This document shows positions 35,405-44,266 of a stretch of 64,000 bases of DNA, piece by piece. How positions within the stretch are numbered: the stretch's first letter is position 1; the number at the start of each line of letters is the position of its first letter. Source of the DNA: Marinobacter sp. JH2 (GTDB taxonomy: Bacteria; Pseudomonadota; Gammaproteobacteria; Pseudomonadales; Oleiphilaceae); NCBI RefSeq assembly GCF_004353225.1, contig NZ_CP037934.1, positions 620,001-684,000 of the forward strand, given 5' to 3'. The position numbers and the translations under genes are program-made. Under the pieces are notes generated by a model. The model worked only from the letters and a program-made list of their open reading frames with translations. It was not told where the DNA came from and did not search any database.

Positions 35405-38400
35405 ATGTTCAACCGAGTTGTCGACTGGGCGGTTCAGAACCGCCTGTTGGTTCTTATTGCGCTTGCAGTGCTTATCGCCACGGCCGCGTTTCAGATCCCA
35501 AAACTGAATCTTGATGCTTTCCCTGACGTTACAAACGTCCAGGTCGCTGTTAATACAGAGGCGCCCGGACTTGCGGCCGAGGAAGTCGAGCAACTGATCA
35601 CCTATCCCATTGAAGCGGTGATGTATGCGTTGCCGGATGTTGAGGAGGTTCGGTCCATCTCCAAAACCGGGTTGTCTGGTGTCACCGTGGTCTTTAAAGA
35701 GGGCTCGGATATCTATTTCGCGCGCCAACTGGTGTTCGAGCGGTTGCAGGCCGCGCGGGAGCTGATTCCGGACGGGGTCGGGGTGCCTGAAATGGGCCCG
35801 AATACGTCCGGTCTCGGCCAGGTCTACCAGTACTTGCTGATAGCGGACCCGGATTCGGGGTACGACGCAATGGAATTACGCAGCTTGCACGACTGGCTGG
35901 TCAAGCTGTTGCTGATACCTGCTGAAGGGGTAACAGAGATTCTGTCGTTTGGCGGAGAGGTCCGCCAGTACCAGGTCAATCTGAACCCGGCGCGAATGCT
36001 GTCCTATGACTTATCACAGAACGACGTCATGGACGCCCTGGAGAACAACAACTCCAATGTTGGGGGCTGGTATATGGGCCGTGGACAGGAGCAGTTGGTT
36101 ATTCGCGGTATGGGCTGGCTGGGTAATGGCGAGCAGGGGCTGGAGCAGATCCGTCAAGTGCCCGTTAAAACCAGTGATGGCATTACAGTGACGGTGAGCG
36201 ATGTCGCCCAGGTAGCGCTGGGCACTGAAATTCGCCAGGGTGCGGTGACCATGACCCGGAAGGATGAAGACGGTCAGGTTGAACAACTGGGTGAAGTGGT
36301 TTCTGGCATTGTACTCAAACGAATGGGGGCCAATACAAAAGCCACCATCGACGGCATCGAGGCCCGCATTGATCGCATAAATCAGGCGCTTCCGAGTGGG
36401 GTTCGTTTTGAGCCCTATTACAACCAGGCGGATCTGGTGACCAAGGCCGTAGAGACGGTGACCAATGCACTTCTGTTGGCTTTTGTGTTTATTGCGATCG
36501 TGCTTGCCCTGTTTCTGATGAATCTTCGGGCAACAACGCTCGTGCTGCTTTCTATACCGATTTCTATCGGTATTGCGCTGATGATCATGGCCTGGTTCGG
36601 TCTCTCGGCCAACTTGATGTCTCTGGGCGGCATTGCTGTGGCAATTGGCATGCTGGTGGACGGCTCTGTTGTTATGGTCGAGAACATGTTCAAACATCTG
36701 ACGCATCCGGATGCTGAGCATGACGCCCGTCGGGATGAATTGGTGAAAAACGACCCTGACCCATTGGACGCGTCACACGATGACCATGGCATTGCGCTTC
36801 GACTGCAGGAGGCAGGCCGGGAAGTGGCGCGACCAATTTTTTTCGCGACGGCGATTATCCTGGTCGTTTTCATGCCTTTATTCAGCTTTGAAGGTGTGGA
36901 AGCCAAGCTTTTTCAGCCAATGGCGATCAGCATAATGTTGGCCATCGTGTCCGCTGTGATCGTTGCTCTGGTGGTTGTGCCGGCCTTGGCATCGTTTATG
37001 TTTCGCAAGGGTATTCGGGAGCGGGAAAGTTTCATTTTAAAGCCCCTCGAAAAGCTTTATCGCAAGGGCCTTGACTGGTCGTTGAAACACACCCGCTCTG
37101 TTGTCGGTGCAGCAGCTGTCCTTGTTGTGCTGGCGGCCTTGGTCGTGCCGCGACTCGGTACTGAGTTTGTCCCCGAATTGGAAGAGGGGACCATTAACCT
37201 CCGGGTAACGCTAGCCCCCTCATCAAGCCTTGATACCGCGCTTGAAGTGGCGCCGAAACTGGAGGCCATGCTGATGGAATTTCCAGAGGTGACCTACGCC
37301 CTGTCCCGGGCTGGCCGAGCGGAAATAGGCGGCGATCCGGAACCAGTCAATAACATCGAGATATATATTGGTCTCAAACCAACAGCCGAGTGGACCAGCG
37401 CCAGTAATCGCTATGAATTGCAGGCTTTGATTGAGGAGAAGCTCGAACAACACCCGGGGCTACTGTTTAACTTTTCTCAGCCTATCGCGACTCGGGTTGA
37501 TGAATTGCTGTCAGGTGTCCGCGCGCAACTGGCCATCAAACTCTTTGGCCCGGATCTCGACGTACTGGCGGAGAAAGGCCAGCAGATTGAAGCGGCGGTC
37601 CGAACAGTTCAGGGAACACGAGACGTGGCCATGGAGCAGATTGCTGGTGAAGCGCAGTTGGTGGTTCAGCCTGACCGTCAGGCACTATCCCGGTACGGAC
37701 TTGCCGTGTCTGATGTGATGAGTGTCGTCCGGGATGGACTGGGTGGTGCCGCCGCGGGCCAGATCATCAACGGAAATGAGCGGTACGATATCTATGTGCG
37801 TCTGGCCAAACGTTTCCGGGAAGACCGGGATGCCATTGCCGATTTCAGGTTACAGGCGCCGTCTGGAGCCTGGGTGAGACTCGGTGATGTGGCCGATGTG
37901 TCTATTGAGTCCGGCCCGCCTCAGGTGCGCCGCGATGACGTTCAGCGCCGTGTGGTCATTCAGTCTAATGTGCAGGGTCGTGACATGGGCAGTGTGGTTG
38001 CCGATATTCAGGATACCATCGCGACAGAAGTGAACCTTCCCCCCGGCTATTCGGTGGATATTGGTGGTCAGTTTGAAAACCAGCAACGAGCTCAGAAGCG
38101 ATTGACCATTGTGGTACCTGTATCTCTGGGCCTGATCGCGCTGTTGCTGTACTTTGCTTTCAGTTCGGTTGGTCAAGCGCTGTTGATTCTGGTCAACGTG
38201 CCGCTTGCCGTTATTGGTGGCGTCTTTTCACTCTGGATCTCCGGCCAGTATCTTTCGGTGCCCAGTTCCGTTGGATTTATCACACTGTTTGGTGTGGCGG
38301 TGCTTAACGGGGTCGTAATGGTCGAAAGCATCAATCAGCGAATACAGGATGGGTTGAACGTGGATACTGCGGTGTTTGAAGGTGCCGTCTCCCGTTTGCG

Positions 38401-38602
38401 TCCTGTCTTGATGACAGCAATAACCTCGGCACTCGGTTTGATACCGATGCTATTGTCGACGGGCGTGGGTGCGGAAATCCAGAAGCCATTGGCCAGCGTG
38501 ATTGTAGGTGGTCTCGTGACTGCGACTTTCCTAACGCTTTTTGTTTTGCCGGCTCTATTCACGCGCTTCTCAAGGGCTAAACTCGATGATATGCAACGGT
38601 AG
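35405..38602 (+). CDS. CzcA-like HME-RND metal efflux pump (RND operon 2)
   Basis: Pump of 1065 residues with the same layout as the first (twelve TM segments, two periplasmic loops). TM4 has AIGMLVDGSVVMVENMFKHL. An extra acidic/His insert (HPDAEHDARRDELVKNDPDP) lies between TM4 and TM5 around residues 435-460, absent from the other pump. The FGVAVLNGVVMVESINQRI motif is present in TM10. The downstream region has no PII-like gene. Paralog of the pump at 29201, with the same general role in metal export. Confidence 0.87.
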   Translation: MFNRVVDWAVQNRLLVLIALAVLIATAAFQIPKLNLDAFPDVTNVQVAVNTEAPGLAAEEVEQLITYPIEAVMYALPDVEEVRSISKTGLSGVTVVFKEGSDIYFARQLVFERLQAARELIPDGVGVPEMGPNTSGLGQVYQYLLIADPDSGYDAMELRSLHDWLVKLLLIPAEGVTEILSFGGEVRQYQVNLNPARMLSYDLSQNDVMDALENNNSNVGGWYMGRGQEQLVIRGMGWLGNGEQGLEQIRQVPVKTSDGITVTVSDVAQVALGTEIRQGAVTMTRKDEDGQVEQLGEVVSGIVLKRMGANTKATIDGIEARIDRINQALPSGVRFEPYYNQADLVTKAVETVTNALLLAFVFIAIVLALFLMNLRATTLVLLSIPISIGIALMIMAWFGLSANLMSLGGIAVAIGMLVDGSVVMVENMFKHLTHPDAEHDARRDELVKNDPDPLDASHDDHGIALRLQEAGREVARPIFFATAIILVVFMPLFSFEGVEAKLFQPMAISIMLAIVSAVIVALVVVPALASFMFRKGIRERESFILKPLEKLYRKGLDWSLKHTRSVVGAAAVLVVLAALVVPRLGTEFVPELEEGTINLRVTLAPSSSLDTALEVAPKLEAMLMEFPEVTYALSRAGRAEIGGDPEPVNNIEIYIGLKPTAEWTSASNRYELQALIEEKLEQHPGLLFNFSQPIATRVDELLSGVRAQLAIKLFGPDLDVLAEKGQQIEAAVRTVQGTRDVAMEQIAGEAQLVVQPDRQALSRYGLAVSDVMSVVRDGLGGAAAGQIINGNERYDIYVRLAKRFREDRDAIADFRLQAPSGAWVRLGDVADVSIESGPPQVRRDDVQRRVVIQSNVQGRDMGSVVADIQDTIATEVNLPPGYSVDIGGQFENQQRAQKRLTIVVPVSLGLIALLLYFAFSSVGQALLILVNVPLAVIGGVFSLWISGQYLSVPSSVGFITLFGVAVLNGVVMVESINQRIQDGLNVDTAVFEGAVSRLRPVLMTAITSALGLIPMLLSTGVGAEIQKPLASVIVGGLVTATFLTLFVLPALFTRFSRAKLDDMQR

Positions 38603-38689
38603 AAGATAGGTGGAAATACACAGTTTTGATCGCGAGCAGGGGAGGGTAATCCCTCCGTCATAGCGGGGCGGAGGAATTATGGTTGTGCT

Positions 38690-40012
38690 CTACTCTGGGA
38701 AAGGAAGCACAACTGTAATTCTGGCGCCCCCTGTTTCTGAGGGGCCAATGTTCATCCGTCCGAAATTGTCTTCTAGTATTTCGGACACGATGGACAGTCC
38801 CAATCCAAATCCAGAAACGGTTTCGTCAAGCCGGGAACCTCTATCCATCACTTTTGAGGCCGCTTCTGGAGTAATCCCAGGGCCGTCGTCTGCAACTTCT
38901 ATCGTTAGCCCGGAATCGGTCTGGCTTATTGAAACGTCAATCTCAGCCTGACTCCATTTCCCGCCGTTTTCGAGCAGGTTACCGAATAACTCTGATAGGT
39001 CCTGACGCTCCATGGGCCAACTGAAGTTATTCGGCAAGGATGTATTAATACGGAAACTCTTATCGGGAAAGATTTTTTCCATGACAGAAATGACGTTGTT
39101 CGCTATTTCAATCGGCAAACATGTTTGCCCCATCTGCCTGCCGGAGATATCTGCCTTGCTCATGCGGTAGTTCAAGGACCGGCTTAGATCCTTTAGGTTG
39201 GAGGCCATGAACTCTATGTCGTCGCGGGACGGAGGTAATGAACCAGTGTCTGACAAGATTGCGAGATTGGCAGAGATCGAGGTCTTGACCATGTGAGAAA
39301 GATCGGAATTGAGGCGGCGGTGGCGGTCAAGGCGACGACTTGCTAGTTCAAGTAGGTTATTGAACTGTTTGATCAGCGGACTGAACTCCTCTGGTGCGTC
39401 AGGATTCAAACGAGGTTGTTTGCCAGATTGCAGTCTCCTCATGTCTTCCTTGATGTGTTCGATCGGTTTCAAAGCGAGGTAAGTAGTGGTGCCTACCAGA
39501 GCCAAGAGAACAACAAGTAATAATGCGGAGGCAGCCAGCAAGGTCAGGTGAGCCCCACTGGATCGCTCGGCGAGTCCGCTTTCCATTTCCAGGATGGTGA
39601 CTGACGAAAGCGGACTATCAATTCCGCCACCTCGTTTCAATCCAAGAAGGCCATCTGCACCTTGGGATATTTCTACAAAGCCCGCCGGCTTTCTTGAAAC
39701 CATGCGCAACGTTGTTTGATCTATGTTGCTACTGGCAATGATGCTTCCGTCTTTCATTTCGACGACGAGCGCGTGCTCCAGTAGCAATTGGAATCGATCA
39801 ATCATGCTGCCAATCTCGTCGGGCGTCGGAACTTCGTTTTCAATGATGGTTTGAAAACTCTCCACCTCCTTGTCAAGGCGATGTTTTCTGGACTCGTTCG
39901 AAAGCTGCTCTATTACATAAGTGTGCGAGAAAAAAATTAGTAAAAAATACAAGAGGCTGAAAGCGATGCCATATTGGAGGACAGTTTTTCGGATGCTTTT
40001 CTGCGCTGTCAT
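38690..40012 (-). CDS. PhoQ-like sensor histidine kinase (second)
   Basis: Kinase of 440 residues from the ATG at 40012, close in length to the paralog at 22964. TM1 (about 12-35), a periplasmic domain (36-150), TM2, HAMP, an H box with SDLSHMVKTSISANLAIL, an N box LFGNLLENGGKWSQAEI, then DDGPGITPEAA and GFGLGLSI. The usual H-box Pro (HELRTPL) is replaced by HMVKTSISA. A GTG 15 codons upstream is an alternative start. Neither is adjacent to a regulator gene; the response regulator at 41980 is the likely partner. Confidence 0.82.
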   Translation of the reverse strand: MTAQKSIRKTVLQYGIAFSLLYFLLIFFSHTYVIEQLSNESRKHRLDKEVESFQTIIENEVPTPDEIGSMIDRFQLLLEHALVVEMKDGSIIASSNIDQTTLRMVSRKPAGFVEISQGADGLLGLKRGGGIDSPLSSVTILEMESGLAERSSGAHLTLLAASALLLVVLLALVGTTTYLALKPIEHIKEDMRRLQSGKQPRLNPDAPEEFSPLIKQFNNLLELASRRLDRHRRLNSDLSHMVKTSISANLAILSDTGSLPPSRDDIEFMASNLKDLSRSLNYRMSKADISGRQMGQTCLPIEIANNVISVMEKIFPDKSFRINTSLPNNFSWPMERQDLSELFGNLLENGGKWSQAEIDVSISQTDSGLTIEVADDGPGITPEAASKVMDRGSRLDETVSGFGLGLSIVSEILEDNFGRMNIGPSETGGARITVVLPFPE

Positions 40013-40201
40013 GAAGGTGCTTTTGTCGATTGAGCGGAAGGCTTCAGTTGAAGGCACATAGAGGTGCTCTGATTGGAAAGCATAGTTGGAATCGAAGCGT
40101 GCCGCAACGGGTGCGAGCCGGAGGGAGGGCCGCTCTGGGCTTCAGATCGGTCTGGCTTGGTCTTATCGTTCTTAGGCATTTGAATAACTTGATTTAGTGT
40201 C

Positions 40202-40234
40202 ATCAAATCAAAGCCGACCTAAATGGCTTTTGAG
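40202..40234 (-). promoter_or_regulatory. Weak 11-bp box before the second kinase gene
   Basis: On the minus strand CTCAAAAGCCA and TTTAGGTCGGC, with TTTGAT at the 16-base position. The first half fits poorly. A candidate only. Confidence 0.3.
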
Positions 40235-40275
40235 CTAGTGGTAACCGCTGAAAAAATCGTTTCATCAGCATATAT

Positions 40276-40308
40276 TTTCAAGTGTGTTTAAAGTTTCGAT
40301 GTTCTACT
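40276..40308 (+). promoter_or_regulatory. 11-bp direct-repeat box of the 76-residue exported protein
   Basis: TTTCAAGTGTG and TTTAAAGTTTC in tandem (40276-40297), with TCTACT at 40303-40308, 16 bases from the second repeat. Leader of about 53 bases. Confidence 0.62.
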
Positions 40309-40367
40309 AAACACTCAAGGCCACTGAATGTTGCTGGTCTAATTGAAACAAATATCGGAGCCGTTTT

Positions 40368-40598
40368 ATGAAGAAAGTATCCATGATTATAGTAGCTTCT
40401 TTCGTGGCAAGTGGTGCTTCTATAGCCCACGCAGGAGGGCAAGCGGACAGATACAACGAGGCAAGAAGCTATCCTAATAAGAGCATAGATGAACGTTCCT
40501 CCCAGTATCGTGTGGAAGAGAGCGAGACCATCAAAAAACTGAAGGAAGAACATAGATTGATTAAAGAGTTGATTGGGGGTCTCTTGGAAAAGCAATAA
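40368..40598 (+). CDS. Small exported protein
   Basis: 76 residues with a signal peptide (MKKVSMIIVASFVASGASIAHA) and a mature part of about 54 residues. That part is a helical, charged segment (EESETIKKLKEEHRLIKELIGGLLEKQ) that could form a coiled coil. No cysteines. It lies between the second kinase gene and the TorF-type porin and has a repeat box upstream. Function unknown. Confidence 0.68.
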   Translation: MKKVSMIIVASFVASGASIAHAGGQADRYNEARSYPNKSIDERSSQYRVEESETIKKLKEEHRLIKELIGGLLEKQ

Positions 40599-41127
40599 CA
40601 TTTATCGTTGTTTACATGGAGCCAGACGGGCAATTACGTGGCTCCAAGATTAATTTAATGGTAGATTTTTGTTAATTTTCCCAAAATTGCGAAAGTCGCG
40701 CTTTAGTATTGATGAATCTCGTAAGGAAGACAGAGCGCAAAATGTTGGAAAGCTGCATTCTTAACTAAGATATTTTGCAGTATTCATGGCTAATTCAGAC
40801 CTCCCTCGATTTTTCATAAAACCATATCTAATCTAGAATTACCAAGTTAAAAATAGTTCTATTTTAGTCATCGTTTTTTCAATTCTTGTTCCTATTTGGT
40901 GCGCATTATTGATGAGCGCACTATCGACGAGCAATGCAACACTTGAAGCAGAGTGCTTATTGCATTGAATTGTTAAATATTTAATCATTTTTATGAACTG
41001 CGGCCCTGATTTGACAATAATTGCTCATAGAATAAGTTTTTTAAAAGGTGGCACAAAACGTGTATGCATTATAGGTGCGTTATTCAATGCGCAAATAACT
41101 AAGCTGCCCAAATAGAAGGTAAAAACG
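40599..41127. other. AT-rich intergenic region before the TorF-type gene
   Basis: About 530 bases with no gene. It contains a TGGAGCCA/TGGCTCCA stem at 40618-40647 shortly after the small gene, two further short inverted repeats around 40907-40975, and a sigma-70-type promoter at 41011-41038 (TTGACA, 16 bases, TAAGTT) placed for the TorF-type gene. No repeat box was found. Confidence 0.5.
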
Positions 41128-41856
41128 ATGAAAAGACGTATCTCGACTAAAGATTGTTTGCTAAGTGTTGGTTTGCTCGTAACTCTCCAAGCGGTCCCGT
41201 TAATTGCCAGCGCAGGTGTTAGTGCTAATTTGGGCATAACAAGCAACTACTTATTTCGCGGTGTGACACAAACAGATGGCTCAACGGCGACGCAAGGCGG
41301 GCTTGACTACGAACATGCGTCGGGGCTTTATGTTGGCGGCTGGGGCTCCAATGTGGATTTCGGCGATGGGACGAGCTACGAGCTTGATCTTTATGCTGGC
41401 TTCTCCGGTGTAATTGAGGATATCGGTTACGATGTTGGCTACATTTATTACTCTTACCCTGATGCTCCTGAATCTATTGATTTTGGCGAAATATACGGAG
41501 AGTTGAGTTACAGCATTGTATCTATAGGTGTTGCTTACACAGCAAACAGCGACGTAAGCGGCGAAGGGCTGTTCGTTCCAGGCGATATCTATTATTACGC
41601 ATCAGTTGATGTGCCACTGGAAGACGATTTCAGCACAGGTGTTTTGATTGGCTATTATGATTTCACTGATGATGGCAAGGCGTCTATTGGCGAGGCGAGC
41701 TACGGACATGCAGCTGTTAACGTCACCAAAGATGCGGGAAGCTTTGGAGCTTTTAGTGTTAATCTGGAGTACGCTGATATCGATTCAAGTAACGCACTTG
41801 GTTCGGTCAATTCGGACGACCCGAAGTTTTGGCTGGGCTGGACTAAGTCTTTTTAA
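41128..41856 (+). CDS. TorF-family putative porin
   Basis: Protein of 242 residues with a signal peptide (ending near LIASA-GVSA). The hallmark start is GVSANLGITSNYLFRGVTQT, followed by a regular series of acidic, Tyr-rich beta strands and WLGWTKSF with terminal Phe. This is the TIGR02001/TorF family of small barrels of uncertain substrate. AAGGTA lies before the ATG. A GC-rich hairpin (41899-41921) follows. Confidence 0.82.
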   Translation: MKRRISTKDCLLSVGLLVTLQAVPLIASAGVSANLGITSNYLFRGVTQTDGSTATQGGLDYEHASGLYVGGWGSNVDFGDGTSYELDLYAGFSGVIEDIGYDVGYIYYSYPDAPESIDFGEIYGELSYSIVSIGVAYTANSDVSGEGLFVPGDIYYYASVDVPLEDDFSTGVLIGYYDFTDDGKASIGEASYGHAAVNVTKDAGSFGAFSVNLEYADIDSSNALGSVNSDDPKFWLGWTKSF

Positions 41857-41898
41857 TCTATTTGGTATTTTTCACCGAAATGGTTAATCGTTGAGAAA

Positions 41899-41921
41899 GC
41901 TGGCCCGGTTTATGGGCCAGC
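41899..41921 (+). terminator. Hairpin after the TorF-type gene
   Basis: GCTGGCCC and GGGCCAGC with a 7-base loop, followed by a short T-rich stretch. Confidence 0.5.
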
Positions 41922-41979
41922 GCATTTATCTGGCGAGCCCTGGTTCTTGAGGAAAATGGTTAAATCACAGTAAAATCAT

Positions 41980-42666
41980 TTAAGCTTCAACCCTTTTTTG
42001 AAGAGAATCTCTTGCAAAGTAATATCCTTGTCCTCTCAATGTTTTTATTCGTTTTTTTCCGAGTATCTTTCTGAGCCTGGCTATGTAGACTTGAACGACA
42101 TTTCTGGTTGGGCACCTTTCGATATTATAGAGTGCTTCAACAAGTTCGTCCTGTGAGAAAACTCTGTCAGGAGAGCGAAGAAAGCATTGTAAAAGGCGGT
42201 ACTCCGTTGCGGTTAGTCTGAACTCTTTATGATCGGGAGTTGTTAGGGTTCTATAGGTTGCATTAAGTAGAAAACCATCCACGATGATCTTATCAGTTGC
42301 TCGCCCGTCTTTTCTTCGTATTATGGCGCTAAGTCGAGCTTTTAGTTCATCGAATTCGAAGGGTTTTGGAAGATAATCGTCTGCCCCGGCATTCAAGCCC
42401 TCAACTCTCTCTGTCCAGTTGGAGCGGGCAGTTAAAATAAGAATAGCTTCATCTCTGCCACTGCTTCTCCATTTTTGCATCAAAGAAAGCCCGTTCTCGT
42501 CGGGCAGTCCTATATCCAGAATGATCGCCTGATAACTGCTTGTCTCTACGAAGAAATTTGCCTCTTTTCCGTTTTGGGCAACATCTACAGTAAAGTTTTC
42601 CTTCGCAAGCCAAACGGAGATTTTTTCTGCGAGTACCGCGTTGTCTTCGACAATTAGAACCTTCAT
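41980..42666 (-). CDS. PhoP/OmpR-family response regulator
   Basis: Response regulator of 228 residues. The receiver domain has the acidic pocket VEDN, the phospho-acceptor Asp in IILDIGLPDENG (about residue 51), the Thr in ILTARS (about 79) and Lys in YLPKPFE (about 101). The C-terminal winged helix has FRLTATEYRLLQCFLRSPDRVFSQDELVEALY and RTLRGQGYYF-type recognition elements. It is the only response regulator in the window, and its own promoter has the repeat box. It is therefore the most likely DNA-binding protein for the boxes found upstream of porins and efflux operons. Confidence 0.88.
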   Translation of the reverse strand: MKVLIVEDNAVLAEKISVWLAKENFTVDVAQNGKEANFFVETSSYQAIILDIGLPDENGLSLMQKWRSSGRDEAILILTARSNWTERVEGLNAGADDYLPKPFEFDELKARLSAIIRRKDGRATDKIIVDGFLLNATYRTLTTPDHKEFRLTATEYRLLQCFLRSPDRVFSQDELVEALYNIERCPTRNVVQVYIARLRKILGKKRIKTLRGQGYYFARDSLQKRVEA

Positions 42667-42764
42667 CTATAAGCGCCGTCTCTGGATGTTGGAAAATTGT
42701 GGCTGTCGCCCTTCTCGAGAGCAAATCAAAATTAGCTAAGAGACCGGACTTCAAGCGACCCGCT

Positions 42765-42797
42765 ATAACAACAGACGAAGCTGAATCTAGCTTGAAA
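42765..42797 (-). promoter_or_regulatory. 11-bp direct-repeat box of the response regulator gene
   Basis: On the minus strand TTTCAAGCTAG and ATTCAGCTTCG (42776-42797), with -10 TGTTAT at 42765-42770, 16 bases from the second repeat. It suggests autoregulation of the response regulator. Confidence 0.6.
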
Positions 42798-42867
42798 AAG
42801 GCATTACGGTGAGGAAAGTTTTCTATACAAACACTATCCACTGGGCGCGCAAAGATCTGTCGCCGAA

Positions 42868-43947
42868 ATGTCAGAAGCCAAAGTGGAGGGCTCAGATACT
42901 TGGGCCGACCCGGTCATCAAGTATGGCATTGCGCCTGAAACTCTAGAGGGACCTAATACAGTTGGGCATCGCTTTGAGGTAAGCCAGCAGCTGCCCTGGC
43001 CGGATCATCTGTCGGCGTCTCGCAAGGCAGCGGAGGCCGGAATGCTTGCCGCCCAGCAGGAGACTCAGTGGCTAATAAGGCAGCTGACAGCTCGCGTTAA
43101 GGAGGCGTATGCATATTGGTGGTATACCAATGAAGCGATCAATCTCCATCATGAGACACGCGCTTTGGTAGAGCAACTGGCCACCGTAACGGAACAGAGG
43201 CTTGACTATGGCATCGGCTCGCAAAGTGAAATGCTCAGGGTCAAAACGGAGTTGGACACTCTAGATGCCAGACTAGTAGAGCTGCAAGCGGAAAAGGCCG
43301 GGCTAGCCAGCGACCTGATTCCTCTGCTTGGGCGTCGTCCGACGGGGGCCAGTTTGCAACTGACGGAGGCATCTGAAACGCTTCTGTTCGCCGATGGACA
43401 GTTGGAACCAGATCATCCGCTGATTCGGGCAGCCGAGGCAAGGGAAGCCGAGGCGCGCGCGCGGCTGGATGTTGCCGAAGTCGATCGTAGACCTACGTTC
43501 ACAGCTAATGCCGGCTATAACAGCCTGTGGGCTGACGAGAGAAAACGTTGGGTCGTCGGCATTGGCGTTCGGATTCCATTTAGTGGGCAGCGCCAGCACA
43601 GCGCCGTTCGAAAGGCGACTGCCGAAGCCTCACAAAAACGATGGCTGGCCACTCAGGCTCAGCGGGAATGGCGGGCTTCGATCGCTAAACTGAGGGCAAG
43701 CGTTGAGGCCGGCCATGGTCGCCTGAACATCCTCAACGAGCGACACTTGCCAAACCAGCGCGCGCACTGGGAAGCCAGTCTGAACGAGCTGGCCAGTGGC
43801 ACTGGCAGACTGGAGGACGCAATAAATAGCGCAAGACAGCTTACTGGGGTCAAACTCCGTCGAGCTGGGGTGATCCGTGATCTATATAGTGCCTCGGCCG
43901 GATACGAAGCCCTGATACCGGTGCGTACTATCAATGCGTTAAATTAA
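42868..43947 (+). pseudogene. TolC-family efflux protein, truncated at the 5' end
   Basis: Open frame of 359 residues matching the second and later parts of a CusC/CzcC-type channel (DPVIKYGIAPETLEGPNTVGHRFEVSQQLPWP, then helical OEP repeats). The signal peptide and about the first 60 residues are missing. Reading further upstream in frame meets a TGA near 42792, and the sequence before it belongs to the response-regulator promoter. No adaptor or pump follows. It may still be translated from the ATG at 42868 but would not be exported. A left junction of an insertion is likely between 42797 and 42868. Confidence 0.7.
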
Positions 43948-43968
43948 AGAGGTAATTCAATGGTCAAG

Positions 43969-44020
43969 TCTTCGGGCATTTTGGATAGCACCAGAAAGTT
44001 CCATTCCAAATGCCCGAAGA
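43969..44020. repeat. Long hairpin after the TolC remnant
   Basis: TCTTCGGGCATTT and AAATGCCCGAAGA form a 13-bp perfect stem, extended by TGGA/TCCA with one bulged T. The loop is about 19 bases. It lies inside a short reading frame of 30 codons that has the same AGAGGTAATTC leader as the gene at 44267. No T run follows. Confidence 0.55.
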
Positions 44021-44207
44021 CTCGAAAAAACCACTTGGACCAAAACTCATGAACCTTCCTGAATGTTCGCTTTGCGACCAATGTGGCCACCAGGGCAATA
44101 CAATGGGCGCGGTCTGGAGTGGTGTCCCAGGTTCAGGATCATCAGTTCATCCGCCTCGGTGCGGCCCTGCCAGGCATCGTTATTCGAACTAATCTCAAAC
44201 CTATATC

Positions 44208-44259
44208 ACCTCTGTGAACCAAGGCGCCAACGGTGCCTTCCCTCCCAATTCACAGAGGT
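44208..44259 (+). promoter_or_regulatory. Leader hairpin masking the ribosome site of the zinc-ribbon gene
   Basis: ACCTCTGTGAA pairs with TTCACAGAGGT (11 bp), enclosing a second stem AAGGCGCC with GGTGCCTT. The 3' arm includes the AGAGGT ribosome site 7 bases before the ATG at 44267, so the fold would block translation when closed. Confidence 0.55.
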
Positions 44260-44266
44260 AATTCCA

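Larger units (their letters stand above)
43948..44266. other. Structured intergenic region
   Basis: About 320 bases holding the two hairpins described separately and two near copies of AGAGGTAATTC-AATG (at 43948 and 44254). No intact gene was found besides a 30-codon frame at 43960. Confidence 0.5.

Noticed and set aside
40009-40206. 65-codon gene upstream of the second kinase
   Set aside because: It overlaps the kinase N terminus in another frame and has no ribosome site or family resemblance.
41051-41072. Sigma-54 promoter before the TorF-type gene
   Set aside because: TGGCAC is present but the GC of the -12 element is four bases too far away.
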